NCBI RefSeq assembly: GCF_010119245.1
Contig: NZ_WNKG01000003.1
Coordinates: forward strand, 310,001 to 374,000
Source: Cyclobacterium salsum
Lineage (GTDB): Bacteria > Bacteroidota > Bacteroidia > Cytophagales > Cyclobacteriaceae
DNA length: 64,000 bases
Reading direction: 5' to 3'
This document shows positions 46,418 to 54,562 of this stretch, piece after piece (the first letter of the stretch is position 1; every line of letters begins with the position of its first letter). Under the pieces are notes generated by a model. That model made no database searches, was not told the DNA's origin, and worked only from the letters and a program-made list of their open reading frames with translations. The position numbers and the translations under genes are program-made.

Positions 46418-48604
46418 ATGAGAAATACAAACCCAAATAGCCAATACCTGCCTTTTCTCCTTTGCTCCCTGCTTTTTTTTGCCTGTGCCCCGAATGAGCC
46501 GGAAACCTCGCCGGATTCGGCCTACCAAAGCCGACTTAACAACCATACGGACTGGGGTATTTATCGGGGCCACTCCTCCGGTATCCAATATTCCGACCTG
46601 GACCAGGTGCATGCCGGAAATGTGCAGCAACTGGAAAAAGTCTGGGAATACCAGCACGGCAATCCCGTGGGACCGGGCATGTATGCCAATCCCATCATTA
46701 TAGACGGTCTGCTTTATTTCACCACGCCGGAAGTAAATGCGGTCGCACTGGATGCGACCACCGGGGAAGAAGTGTGGGTGTTTCGTCCGGACCAGTACCG
46801 AAATGACGAACGCCCCTTTCGGGGAAGAAATAGAGGTCTTACCTACTGGGAAGACGAAAAGGGAGAAAATAAACGCATCCTTAACTTCGTAAAGGACCGG
46901 GTCTATGCCATTGATGCCCTTACCGGTACCCTGATCACTTCCTTTGGGGAAAACGGCTGGATCGATTTGCGCCAAAACCTGCCCCAGGATCCGGAACAGG
47001 TAGATTTTGAGGCCACCACCCAGGGCATGGTGTATAAGGACATGCTCATCATCGGTGGAAGAACGCCCGAAGGAGCTCCCTCCACCCCCGGAGACGTGCG
47101 GGGCTACGATGCCCTTACCGGGGAATTTCGATGGATTTTTCATACCATTCCCCAGCCGGGGGAATTGGGCTACGACACCTGGGAATTTGAAGAAGGAGTG
47201 AGTTATGGCGGTACCAATCCCTGGGGTGGATTGACCGTGGATGAGGAAAGGGGCTGGGTGTTCTTTGCCACCGGTTCCCCTGCACCCGATTTCATCTACG
47301 GGGGCATGCGCAAGGGGGAAAACCTTTTTGCCAATTGCGTGATCGCTCTGGATGCCACCACAGGCAAGCGCATTTGGCATTACCAAACCCTGCGTCACGA
47401 CATCTGGGATTACGACCTGCCTCCGGCCCCCATCTTGGCCACCGTCACGGCAAACGGTACGGCCCGGGATATCGTGGTCCAACTGACCAAACAGGGATTT
47501 ACATTTGTTCTGGATAGGGAAACTGGCGAACCGGTATTTCCGGTAGTTGATCTGCCCGTTCCTCCCTCGAAGATGCCCGGAGAAGAAGCCTGGCCCACTC
47601 AACCCTTTCCCTTACAACCACCCCCACTCAACCGGACCAGCCTTCGGGAAGCCGACCTGAGTAACATTACGCCCGAAACCCGGGAATATGTTTTAGATAT
47701 TTTCCGAAAGCACGAAACCGGGCCCCTGTACACCCCGGCCTCCCGGGCAGGGGTGATCACCATGCCCGGGCATCAGGGCGGAGCGGAATGGGGTGGAGCG
47801 GCTTTTGATCCCACCACCAATGTCCTATACGTCAATATCAACGAAGCACCCACCATCCACAGCCTGGTACCCCTGGATATGGATACCGCTTCGGCTTCCC
47901 CGCTTCAACGGGGAAAAGCACTGTACAATACTTCCTGTACTGCCTGTCATGGGATCAACAAAGTCGGCAATCCTCCCTTGTACCCGCCCCTTCAAAACCT
48001 GCAGATCAGCGGAGATTCCATCAAATCCGTACTGAGCTATGGCCGGGGCATGATGCCCGCTTTTGGCCAGTTTTCGGATAGGCAGCTGGATGACCTAATC
48101 GCATACCTGCAGCACAGTGCCGAAGACCCAAAAGAAACTCCGGCTGGAACCGGTACTTCCAATTCCAGCCGGGCACCCCGCTACGCCAATGTAGCCCCCT
48201 TCTTTGTAGACCAGAATGGCTATCCCGCCATCGTTCCTCCTTGGGGAACCCTCAACGCCGTGGACCTGGATAAGGGTGAAATCCTGTGGAAGGTCCCGCT
48301 GGGGGAATACCCCGAATTGGTGGCCAAAGGCATTCGAAACACCGGGGCCAAAAGTTTCGGTGGTCCGGTGGCAACTGCCGGAAACCTGGTATTTATTGCA
48401 GGAACGCCCGATGAAAAGATCCGGGCCTTTGATACCTTTTCCGGGCAGGTACTGTGGGAATACCAACTCCCGGCAGGCGGCTATGCCACCCCCAGCGTGT
48501 ACCAGGTAGAGGGAAAACAGTACCTGGTCATTACTGCCGGCGGGGGAGGGAAAAACGGCACCCCTCACGGAGATTCGGTCATTGCCTTTGCCCTGCCCGA
48601 TTGA
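46418..48604 (+). CDS. PQQ-dependent dehydrogenase with inserted cytochrome c domain
   Basis: A 728-residue lipoprotein (lipobox LFFAC, Cys23) of the quinoprotein glucose/quinate dehydrogenase-like type. An eight-bladed propeller is indicated by repeated TTGEEVWVF, TTGKRIWHYQTLRHDIWDYD and FSGQVLWEY blades. A cytochrome c domain (about residues 495-570) with haem motif CTACH (507-511) is inserted before the last blades (PPWGTLNAVDLDKGEILWKV). It would oxidise a sugar or alcohol in the periplasm and pass electrons to haem. The next gene (DUF1080) begins 38 bp downstream. Substrate unknown; a role in forming a 3-keto sugar is a hypothesis from context. Confidence 0.9.
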   Translation: MRNTNPNSQYLPFLLCSLLFFACAPNEPETSPDSAYQSRLNNHTDWGIYRGHSSGIQYSDLDQVHAGNVQQLEKVWEYQHGNPVGPGMYANPIIIDGLLYFTTPEVNAVALDATTGEEVWVFRPDQYRNDERPFRGRNRGLTYWEDEKGENKRILNFVKDRVYAIDALTGTLITSFGENGWIDLRQNLPQDPEQVDFEATTQGMVYKDMLIIGGRTPEGAPSTPGDVRGYDALTGEFRWIFHTIPQPGELGYDTWEFEEGVSYGGTNPWGGLTVDEERGWVFFATGSPAPDFIYGGMRKGENLFANCVIALDATTGKRIWHYQTLRHDIWDYDLPPAPILATVTANGTARDIVVQLTKQGFTFVLDRETGEPVFPVVDLPVPPSKMPGEEAWPTQPFPLQPPPLNRTSLREADLSNITPETREYVLDIFRKHETGPLYTPASRAGVITMPGHQGGAEWGGAAFDPTTNVLYVNINEAPTIHSLVPLDMDTASASPLQRGKALYNTSCTACHGINKVGNPPLYPPLQNLQISGDSIKSVLSYGRGMMPAFGQFSDRQLDDLIAYLQHSAEDPKETPAGTGTSNSSRAPRYANVAPFFVDQNGYPAIVPPWGTLNAVDLDKGEILWKVPLGEYPELVAKGIRNTGAKSFGGPVATAGNLVFIAGTPDEKIRAFDTFSGQVLWEYQLPAGGYATPSVYQVEGKQYLVITAGGGGKNGTPHGDSVIAFALPD

Positions 48605-48642
48605 TGGATTTGCGCTTTTATTACCACCATAAACCCCAAAAA

Positions 48643-50232
48643 ATGATGACGATACCACGCACTGCTTCATTCTTACTGCTCCAGTTTGCAACCCTCCTGG
48701 CGCCATTCCCGCTACTGGCTCAGGAACAGAACTGGCAATCCCTTTTTAACGGTCAGGACCTTAGCGGTTGGACCGAATTAAACGGAGCCCATAGCTGGGA
48801 AGCGAAAGACGGGATGATCGTTGGGAGCACCGTTCCCGGACAGCCCAATGGGTTTTTGTGTACCGAGCAGGAATTTGGTGATTTTGTGCTGGAGCTCGAG
48901 GTATCCGTGGATACGCTGATGAACAATTCGGGCATTCAATTTCGTTCCCAGAGTTACCCCGAATACAAAAACGGCCGGGTGCACGGCTATCAGATGGAAG
49001 TCGATCCCAAGCCCCAGCAGTGGAGCGGGGCCATTTACGAGGAGGGAGCGGATCGGGGCTGGATCTACCCACCCGAAAAAATGGGCCCGGAAGCAAAGGC
49101 CGCTTTCAAACGGGACGATAAATCCGGGTACCAATGGAACCATTACAGGATAGAAGCAGTGGGCCCTATCATCCGAACCTGGGTGAATGGGGTGCCTGTT
49201 GCCCATCTGGTAGACGACCGCTACCTCAAGGGTTTTATCGGCTTGCAGTTACATGCCAACAACGGAAACGATCCGCAAGGAAGTTTTTCCATCCGGTTTC
49301 GCAACATCCGCATACAGCAGGGAAGCCTGGAGCTTACCTCAATGGAAGACCGGGTGCCGGTGGTCAGCTTGCTGCCTTCCTCTGAGGAGCACCGGGCCGG
49401 GAACCCCCTTTCCCTTCGCATCGAACAGGATCGGCAAGCAGGCCGTATCGCCGTCCATGCGGGAGACAAAACAGCACCCATCCTGACCCAACGGGCAAAA
49501 CCAGAAGAACGGCCCTACCTGCATCCCATTCTGGCTCCGGACGGCAGGGGAGAGCTAACCGAGTACCGTCCGGTGCACCATCCCCATCAAACGGGCATAT
49601 ACTGGGGCTTAAAGCGGGTAAACGAGCGCGATTATTTTATGAACTGGAACCGGGATTATTGGCGAAGGGTATCGGCAGAAGTTCTTCAGGACGATGGGGA
49701 AAGGGTTCGTTGGCAGACCGTGTACGAGATGCTAGACGAGGAAGGAAACGTCCTGATGGTAGAAACCCAAAACTGGTCCCTGCAGGCCTATGCCGATCGC
49801 TACGTGTTGGACCTTGAATGGCAGGGGGAGGCCAAAATGGATGTGGTGATGGGCAAATTCTATGTGGGCGGTCTTTTTGTTCGCATGCCCTGGGTGCCCG
49901 AGACCATTGGTGAGATCCTGAGTGCTTCCGGACAGAAAGGGATAGAACTGGAAGGGCAGCGGGCCATTTGGAGCGATATTGGGATCAAGCTGAACGGGCG
50001 GGAGGACTTTGCCCGGATTGCCATCATGGATCACCCGGACAATGCGGCTTTCCCTACCCCCTGGCGGGTCGACAGCCAAATGGGCCTGGGCCCTTCCCGG
50101 CAAATACTGGGAGACTGGGGCCTGGCCGCCGGTGAATCGGAAACCATCCGCTACCGCCTGCTGATTTACACCGGCGCAGAAGACAAGGCCCTAAAGGCGG
50201 TAGTCTGGAAGGATTTTTATGAAGGGGAATAG
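48643..50232 (+). CDS. DUF1080 (3-keto-disaccharide hydrolase-like) fused to DUF6807
   Basis: A 529-residue exported protein. ATG 48643 (or 48646) gives a signal peptide ending near PLLAQ (residue 26); the frame is open further into the upstream gene, which is an artefact of overlap. Residues about 28-222 form a DUF1080 concanavalin-like fold (WQSLFNGQDLSGWTELNG, NNSGIQFRSQ). Residues about 232-529 form a DUF6807 (PmoA-like) domain (HPILAPDGRGELTEYRPVHH, PHQTGIYWGLKRVN). DUF1080 includes enzymes that cleave 3-keto-disaccharides. Both domains are usually separate proteins; the fusion beside a PQQ dehydrogenase suggests a two-step oxidise-and-cleave route. Confidence 0.87.
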   Translation: MMTIPRTASFLLLQFATLLAPFPLLAQEQNWQSLFNGQDLSGWTELNGAHSWEAKDGMIVGSTVPGQPNGFLCTEQEFGDFVLELEVSVDTLMNNSGIQFRSQSYPEYKNGRVHGYQMEVDPKPQQWSGAIYEEGADRGWIYPPEKMGPEAKAAFKRDDKSGYQWNHYRIEAVGPIIRTWVNGVPVAHLVDDRYLKGFIGLQLHANNGNDPQGSFSIRFRNIRIQQGSLELTSMEDRVPVVSLLPSSEEHRAGNPLSLRIEQDRQAGRIAVHAGDKTAPILTQRAKPEERPYLHPILAPDGRGELTEYRPVHHPHQTGIYWGLKRVNERDYFMNWNRDYWRRVSAEVLQDDGERVRWQTVYEMLDEEGNVLMVETQNWSLQAYADRYVLDLEWQGEAKMDVVMGKFYVGGLFVRMPWVPETIGEILSASGQKGIELEGQRAIWSDIGIKLNGREDFARIAIMDHPDNAAFPTPWRVDSQMGLGPSRQILGDWGLAAGESETIRYRLLIYTGAEDKALKAVVWKDFYEGE

Positions 50233-50388
50233 GTGAATGGAAGGAGAAATTGCTTGGAAAGCGCTATTGATAAGCTTTTTGATGATTGGGATAATGACCC
50301 GGTTGGAACGTTTGGGTGTTGGGTGTTAAGTCCCTTTTGTGTAGTTGGAGCTGGATTAGGATGTGCCATTAAAGAAATCAGTAAATAG
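50233..50388 (+). CDS. Possible 51-residue membrane peptide
   Basis: A GTG-started ORF immediately after the upstream stop, ending at 50388. The C-terminal half is hydrophobic (WVLSPFCVVGAGLGCAI), enough for one membrane span. Not recognised; could be chance. An alternative ATG ORF in another frame is shorter. Confidence 0.3.
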   Translation: MNGRRNCLESAIDKLFDDWDNDPVGTFGCWVLSPFCVVGAGLGCAIKEISK

Positions 50389-50391
50389 ATT

Positions 50392-50571
50392 ATGAAACGG
50401 TTATTAGTTACTTTGGGATTATCTGCGCTAGGAGTCATTGTTTTTGCTTCTTTAAAAGTCCTTTCTGAACACTATTTGTACGGCTGGGGAATTTTATTTA
50501 GTGCCTTTGTTTTTATAGGTACATTGATTTATTGGTTTATTTTGGTAAACAGGAAAAAGCAGCAAAGTTAA
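50392..50571 (+). CDS. Small two-span membrane protein
   Basis: A 59-residue ORF with two predicted membrane segments (LLVTLGLSALGVIVFASL and GILFSAFVFIGTLIYWFILV) and a basic tail (NRKKQQS). It has good membrane-protein character and no recognised family. It starts 3 bp after the preceding small ORF. Confidence 0.5.
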   Translation: MKRLLVTLGLSALGVIVFASLKVLSEHYLYGWGILFSAFVFIGTLIYWFILVNRKKQQS

Positions 50572-50647
50572 TTCAAGGTTGTGCCCTAACTTGGTAATAC
50601 CAAATACTAAATTTTTGGTTAAACGCCATTAGGTTGGTGGTTTTAGA

Positions 50648-50688
50648 GCCAAAAAAAATAGCAGGCCCAATTTTTTGGACCTGCTATT
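50648..50688 (-). terminator. Rho-independent terminator for the minus strand
   Basis: A 12-bp stem with one mismatch (AATAGCAGG.CC with GG.CCTGCTATT, 50657-50668 and 50677-50688) has an A-run on its left side, which reads as a T-run on the minus strand. It follows the small minus-strand ORF at 50728, supporting minus-strand transcription here. Confidence 0.7.
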
Positions 50689-50727
50689 AATGAAAACATT
50701 TTAGATGGATGTAAATAAACCAATTAT

Positions 50728-50874
50728 TCAGGATTTATTCCTGCCCAGCAACCATTTAAAGCCATAATAGCTTATATAGAACCATGCTATTGCAGCCCCT
50801 ATGGAGGTGTAAAAACCGATCTCAAATTGATTAAACGACCCGTAGGATCCAAATGCCATAAATAAAAGGGCCAT
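50728..50874 (-). CDS. Small minus-strand membrane protein, possibly 5'-truncated
   Basis: A 48-residue ORF from the first in-frame ATG (MALLFMAFGSYGSF then FYTSIGAAIAWFYISYYGF) with two membrane spans. The frame stays open about 24 codons further upstream without a standard start, so it may be a longer gene with an unusual start or a truncated one. The terminator just downstream supports expression. Family unknown. Confidence 0.45.
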   Translation of the reverse strand: MALLFMAFGSYGSFNQFEIGFYTSIGAAIAWFYISYYGFKWLLGRNKS

Positions 50875-51419
50875 GCCAACACTCCCAATTATAAATCGAT
50901 TTCTTAGTTTTCCGTTTTTGAAGGAAATGTTCGTGATTTGAGTGGGCTAGCTAAACGCTGCATGGGGCTTCCTTCCAAGTGTGAATTATTTGGAAGGAAA
51001 CTTTTATTCTTTTGATCGGTTGGTTGCTACACATCCTGTCCAATTACATAGTAAATCTAATAAGCAATCACTAAAAAATCAACCCCCAATTCTGTATACA
51101 AATGGGCCCGCTATACTGAATGTTGGTTCTAAGTTTAACCGAATTATCATTCCAGAAGCGTGCAACCATTTGTATTATTTCAGTTGGATTTCAACCCCTA
51201 TCGTGCTGGATTTTCTGTGGGAAGTAGTCTTCAGGAGGCGAACCGATCTGGTAGTATCCTTTTTAGTGAAGGTTTGGCCCTCCACTTTTAGGAATGGATT
51301 AACCGCACATTGCTATTATAGCAACCGGATTTTGACTCACTCCGAAAGGTGTTCATTTTTCGATGTATCTCCTTGATTTTATCTTAATTCACCAGGCTAA
51401 TTTCCTTTTCCCTGAATCC
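50875..51419. other. Intergenic region with doubtful ORF
   Basis: A 131-codon plus-strand ORF at 50981-51376 (GTG start) has no recognisable domain and unconvincing composition; it is not called. The region lies downstream of the minus-strand LexA-like gene. Confidence 0.4.
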
Positions 51420-52223
51420 CTACCCCTTCCTTCCCTTCATCTCCAGCTGCATTTCCCGGACCGCTCTTACCAATTGCTGCAGGTCCGTTTCGGGTTCGGG
51501 GATTTCGTTGCTGGTATAGGCCTGAAATTTCCATATCTCCAACACATCCCCTGCAGCTACCCTATAGGGTTCAAAGACCGGATTTAAGGAGCGAAGCAGC
51601 AGCTGCCCTGCGGCCTGTACGGTCACCAACTTAAACACAAAATCCTGCTGCCCACTCAGGATCACCACGCAGGGGGTATCCGGCTTTAGGGCTGTCCAGT
51701 CGTCCTGGTACCGGGTGATGATATCGCTTCCCCCCGGAATGGGCAACATGGAATCCCCTACGGTAGGGAATATCCGGTAGGTACCCTGTCTCGGTAGATT
51801 GGGTAGGGAAAACCGGGGCAGGGAGGCAATAAACTCGGGATCGTTGTATCCGGAAAGGTAGCCTGCTTTGGCTTTGATGGGCACGTATTCCACGTTTTCC
51901 TGGTTGCCCTTGTCCACGCTGATGGCCAAAACCCGCAGGTTGCCACCCCGCATGTACACGTCGTTACCCGCTTCCAGCTCCCGCAATTTCAGCTCTCCCA
52001 ACGTGCGCAGGTCTACCCGTATCAGGCTGTCGATGCTGATACCGAAATAACTGGAAATGACCAGAAAATCCTCCGGGGAGGGCGCCTTGGTCTGCCCGGA
52101 TTCCAGGGCATTGAGTTTGGAACGGGTTAGTTCCAGTTCGGCTGCCAGCCCTTGCTGGGTCAAGCCCTTCCGCTCCCGGAGAAATTTCAGGTTACCTGGA
52201 AAAAAGTTTTTTGACTTTTTCAT
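51420..52223 (-). CDS. LexA-like repressor (XRE HTH plus S24 peptidase-like)
   Basis: A 267-residue damage-type repressor. An XRE helix-turn-helix lies at about 11-66 (RKGLTQQGLAAELELTRSKL), followed by an S24 domain at about 112-215. The self-cleavage elements are in place: Ala120-Gly121 as the likely cleavage site, Ser158 in GDSM, and Lys198 in FKLV. Divergent from imuA over a 61-bp region with a palindrome, so it is the likely repressor of the mutasome operon. It ends with a charged coiled tail (DLQQLVRAVREMQLEMKGR). Confidence 0.9.
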   Translation of the reverse strand: MKKSKNFFPGNLKFLRERKGLTQQGLAAELELTRSKLNALESGQTKAPSPEDFLVISSYFGISIDSLIRVDLRTLGELKLRELEAGNDVYMRGGNLRVLAISVDKGNQENVEYVPIKAKAGYLSGYNDPEFIASLPRFSLPNLPRQGTYRIFPTVGDSMLPIPGGSDIITRYQDDWTALKPDTPCVVILSGQQDFVFKLVTVQAAGQLLLRSLNPVFEPYRVAAGDVLEIWKFQAYTSNEIPEPETDLQQLVRAVREMQLEMKGRKG

Positions 52224-52252
52224 CGAAGTTTGGTAGTATTAGAGTCAACGAG

Positions 52253-52271
52253 TTGATACGAATCGTGTCAA
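52253..52271. promoter_or_regulatory. Palindromic operator candidate in the lexA-like/imuA gap
   Basis: TTGATACG-AAT-CGTGTCAA is an inverted repeat with one mismatch. An overlapping TCAA-CGAG-TTGA sits just to its left (52245-52256). It is centred in the 61-bp divergent region, the expected place for binding by the repressor encoded at 51420-52223. Confidence 0.6.
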
Positions 52272-52284
52272 ATATAGGCATTCT

Positions 52285-53040
52285 ATGAAAACGATGAAAG
52301 GAAATAGTGATAAAATGGACCGGCTGCGGGCGTTAAAGCAGGAAATCATGGCCCTGGAAGGATACCTTCCCCCAAAAGGGCAGCAACCGGATTCCAGGCT
52401 GCAGCTGGGTCCCTTGCATGCGGCTTTCCCGGGCGGAGTATTTCCCCTGGCCGCCAACCACGAATTTATCAGTCGTACCCCATCCGAGGCGGCTTCCACC
52501 CAGGGCTTTTTGGCCGTGCTTCTGGGCATGCTGCTGCAAAAAGGTGGATTTTGCATTTGGCTGGGGACCCGCCCACAGGTCTTTCCTCCTGCCCTGAAGC
52601 GTTTTGGGGTAGCCCCCGAACGGGTAGTGTTTGTGAACGTACCCAGGGAAAAAGACCTGCTGTGGACACTGGAGCAGGCCCTCAGTTGCGAAGCCCTGGT
52701 AGCGGTGGTCGGGGAAATCAGGGAGTTGGGTTTCTCCGAATCCCAGCGCCTGCAATTGGCAGTAGAGCGGAGCCGTGTCACCGGCTTCGTGCACCGCCAT
52801 CAGCCCCGTAGTCTGCATGCCCTGGCCTGTGCCACCCGCTGGAGGGTGGCCCCAGTTCAAACACCCATACCGACAGGCATGCCGGGACTGGGCTTTCCTG
52901 TCTGGAGGGTAGGCTTGATCAAGGTTCGAAACGGAAGACCGGGCGACTGGCAGCTGCAATGGGACGGGCAGGGTTTTCAGGAAGTTTTCCGGGAGGAGAA
53001 GATGCAAGCAATTACGCAAAACAGCAGAAAGTATGCCTAA
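52285..53040 (+). CDS. imuA: ImuA-like mutasome protein
   Basis: A 251-residue RecA-like-fold protein of the ImuA type. It contains HAAFPGGVFPLAANHEFISR, GGFCIWLGTRPQVFPPALKR and LEQALSCEALVAVVGEIREL, the conserved blocks of ImuA in Bacteroidota. It partners ImuB and DnaE2 in damage-induced mutagenesis. Its 3' end overlaps imuB by 8 bp. An alternative start at 52294 or 52315 is possible. Confidence 0.88.
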   Translation: MKTMKGNSDKMDRLRALKQEIMALEGYLPPKGQQPDSRLQLGPLHAAFPGGVFPLAANHEFISRTPSEAASTQGFLAVLLGMLLQKGGFCIWLGTRPQVFPPALKRFGVAPERVVFVNVPREKDLLWTLEQALSCEALVAVVGEIRELGFSESQRLQLAVERSRVTGFVHRHQPRSLHALACATRWRVAPVQTPIPTGMPGLGFPVWRVGLIKVRNGRPGDWQLQWDGQGFQEVFREEKMQAITQNSRKYA

Positions 53041-54523
53041 GCGGTTTCTATCCCTCTGGTTTTGTCACCTGACCACGGACCGGCTGGCCATTCGACATCT
53101 GGAACTCCGTGGAAAGCCCTTCGTATTGGCCGGCAACGAACGGGGTCGGGCCATCGTGCAGGCTAGCAGTCGGGAAGCCTTTGCACGGGGCATTCGTCCG
53201 GGAAGGGCCGTGGCAGATGCCCGGGCCATTTTTCCAGATATAGTGGTCTTTCCCGACAGGCCCGGTTGGGGAAAGCGGCTCCTCTACCGGCTGGCCGAGT
53301 GGTGCTTGCGGTACACTCCGCTTCCCGCTGCCGATCCTCCTTCCGGACTGATGCTGGATATTTCGGGTTGTCCACATCTCTGGGGAGGTGAATCTGCCTA
53401 CCTGAAGGACCTGGTATCCGCCCTGGAAGGCAAAGGCTACCGGGTACGGGCTGCCATCGCCGATACTATTGGGGTGGCCTGGGCATTGGCCCGGTATGGC
53501 GAGCAGGGCGGCATAGCCGAAGTGGGAGGGCAGCGAGAAGCCTTGCTGCCCTTGCCTCCGGCTGCTCTTCGCCTGGAATCGCGGATACTGGAGGGGCTGG
53601 AAAAACTGGGTTTCCGGCAAATCCAGCAGTTTATCGACCTGCCGGCGGCAACCTTGCGCAGGCGATTTGGGGAGGGGCTGCTGCTTCGGTTGGGGCAGGC
53701 CCTGGGTAGGGAAGAGGAAGCCTTTCAACCGGTACAGCCCCGGGTTCCCTACGAAGAGCAGTTGCCCTGCCTGGAGCCCATTCGCACGGCCAAAGGCATC
53801 GAAATCGCTCTCCAAAAATTACTGGATATCCTCTGTCAGCGCTTGAGCAGGGAAGGGAAGGGGCTGCGCAAGGCGGTATTCAAAGGTCTGCGGGTAGACG
53901 GAAAAACGGTGGGAATCACCATTGGCACCGGTCGGGCTTCCCACAATTCGGTGCACCTTTTCCGGCTCTTTGCCCTGAAAATCCCCTTGCTGGAGCCAGC
54001 CTTGGGAATAGAGTTATTTAGCCTGGAAGGATTGCTGGTGGAAAAGGTGCAGCTGCCACAGGAGCAACTCTGGCACCGATCCGGGGATCCAGCTGCGGTG
54101 GCCGAACTGCTGGACCGGATAGGGGCCAAACTGGGTTCGGGCCGCATACACCGTTTCCTGCCTCAGGAGCGGCATTGGCCGGAACATTCGGTGCGGCCTG
54201 CGCTTTCCTTTGACGAAAAACCCGATACGGGTTGGCCCGATTCGGTGCGTCCCCTGCACCTGCTGACTGTACCGGAACCCATTACGGTCATGGTCCCCCT
54301 GCCCGATTACCCTCCGGTGCATTTTAAGCATAAGGGCAAGCTGGTTCGCGTGGTTTGTGCCGATGGACCGGAGCGCATCGAGCAGGAATGGTGGCTGCAA
54401 ACCGGGCCGCCCCGGGATTATTACTGTGTGGAAGATACGGAAGGGGGCAGGTACTGGCTTTTCCGACTGGGACTTTATGGAAAAGGGGAACCTCAATGGT
54501 TTTTGCACGGCTATTTTTCCTGA
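53033..54523 (+). CDS. imuB: ImuB, Y-family polymerase-like protein
   Basis: A 496-residue protein with a Y-family polymerase fold. Catalytic acidic residues of true Y polymerases are not seen at the expected places: the first motif reads FCHLTTDRL and the second LMLDISGCPHLWGG. This fits ImuB, which is a non-catalytic hub that binds the clamp and DnaE2. A C-terminal extension (FKHKGKLVRVVCADGPERIE, YYCVEDTEGGRYWLFRLG) is typical of ImuB. It overlaps imuA and lies 39 bp before dnaE2. Confidence 0.9.
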   Translation: MPKRFLSLWFCHLTTDRLAIRHLELRGKPFVLAGNERGRAIVQASSREAFARGIRPGRAVADARAIFPDIVVFPDRPGWGKRLLYRLAEWCLRYTPLPAADPPSGLMLDISGCPHLWGGESAYLKDLVSALEGKGYRVRAAIADTIGVAWALARYGEQGGIAEVGGQREALLPLPPAALRLESRILEGLEKLGFRQIQQFIDLPAATLRRRFGEGLLLRLGQALGREEEAFQPVQPRVPYEEQLPCLEPIRTAKGIEIALQKLLDILCQRLSREGKGLRKAVFKGLRVDGKTVGITIGTGRASHNSVHLFRLFALKIPLLEPALGIELFSLEGLLVEKVQLPQEQLWHRSGDPAAVAELLDRIGAKLGSGRIHRFLPQERHWPEHSVRPALSFDEKPDTGWPDSVRPLHLLTVPEPITVMVPLPDYPPVHFKHKGKLVRVVCADGPERIEQEWWLQTGPPRDYYCVEDTEGGRYWLFRLGLYGKGEPQWFLHGYFS

Positions 54524-54562
54524 CCCGGGACGATTTATCGAACCTATTGATACAGACAACTC

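Noticed and set aside
46394-47602. Long 402-codon minus-strand ORF opposite the PQQ dehydrogenase
   Set aside because: It is the antisense shadow of a strongly supported quinoprotein gene in GC-rich sequence.
48454-48642. N-terminal extension of the DUF1080-DUF6807 protein into the upstream gene
   Set aside because: It overlaps the end of the PQQ dehydrogenase in another frame and would bury the clear signal peptide starting at 48643.
50981-51376. 131-codon plus-strand ORF
   Set aside because: Non-ATG start, no recognisable domain or signal, odd composition, and it lies in a region whose supported genes are on the minus strand.
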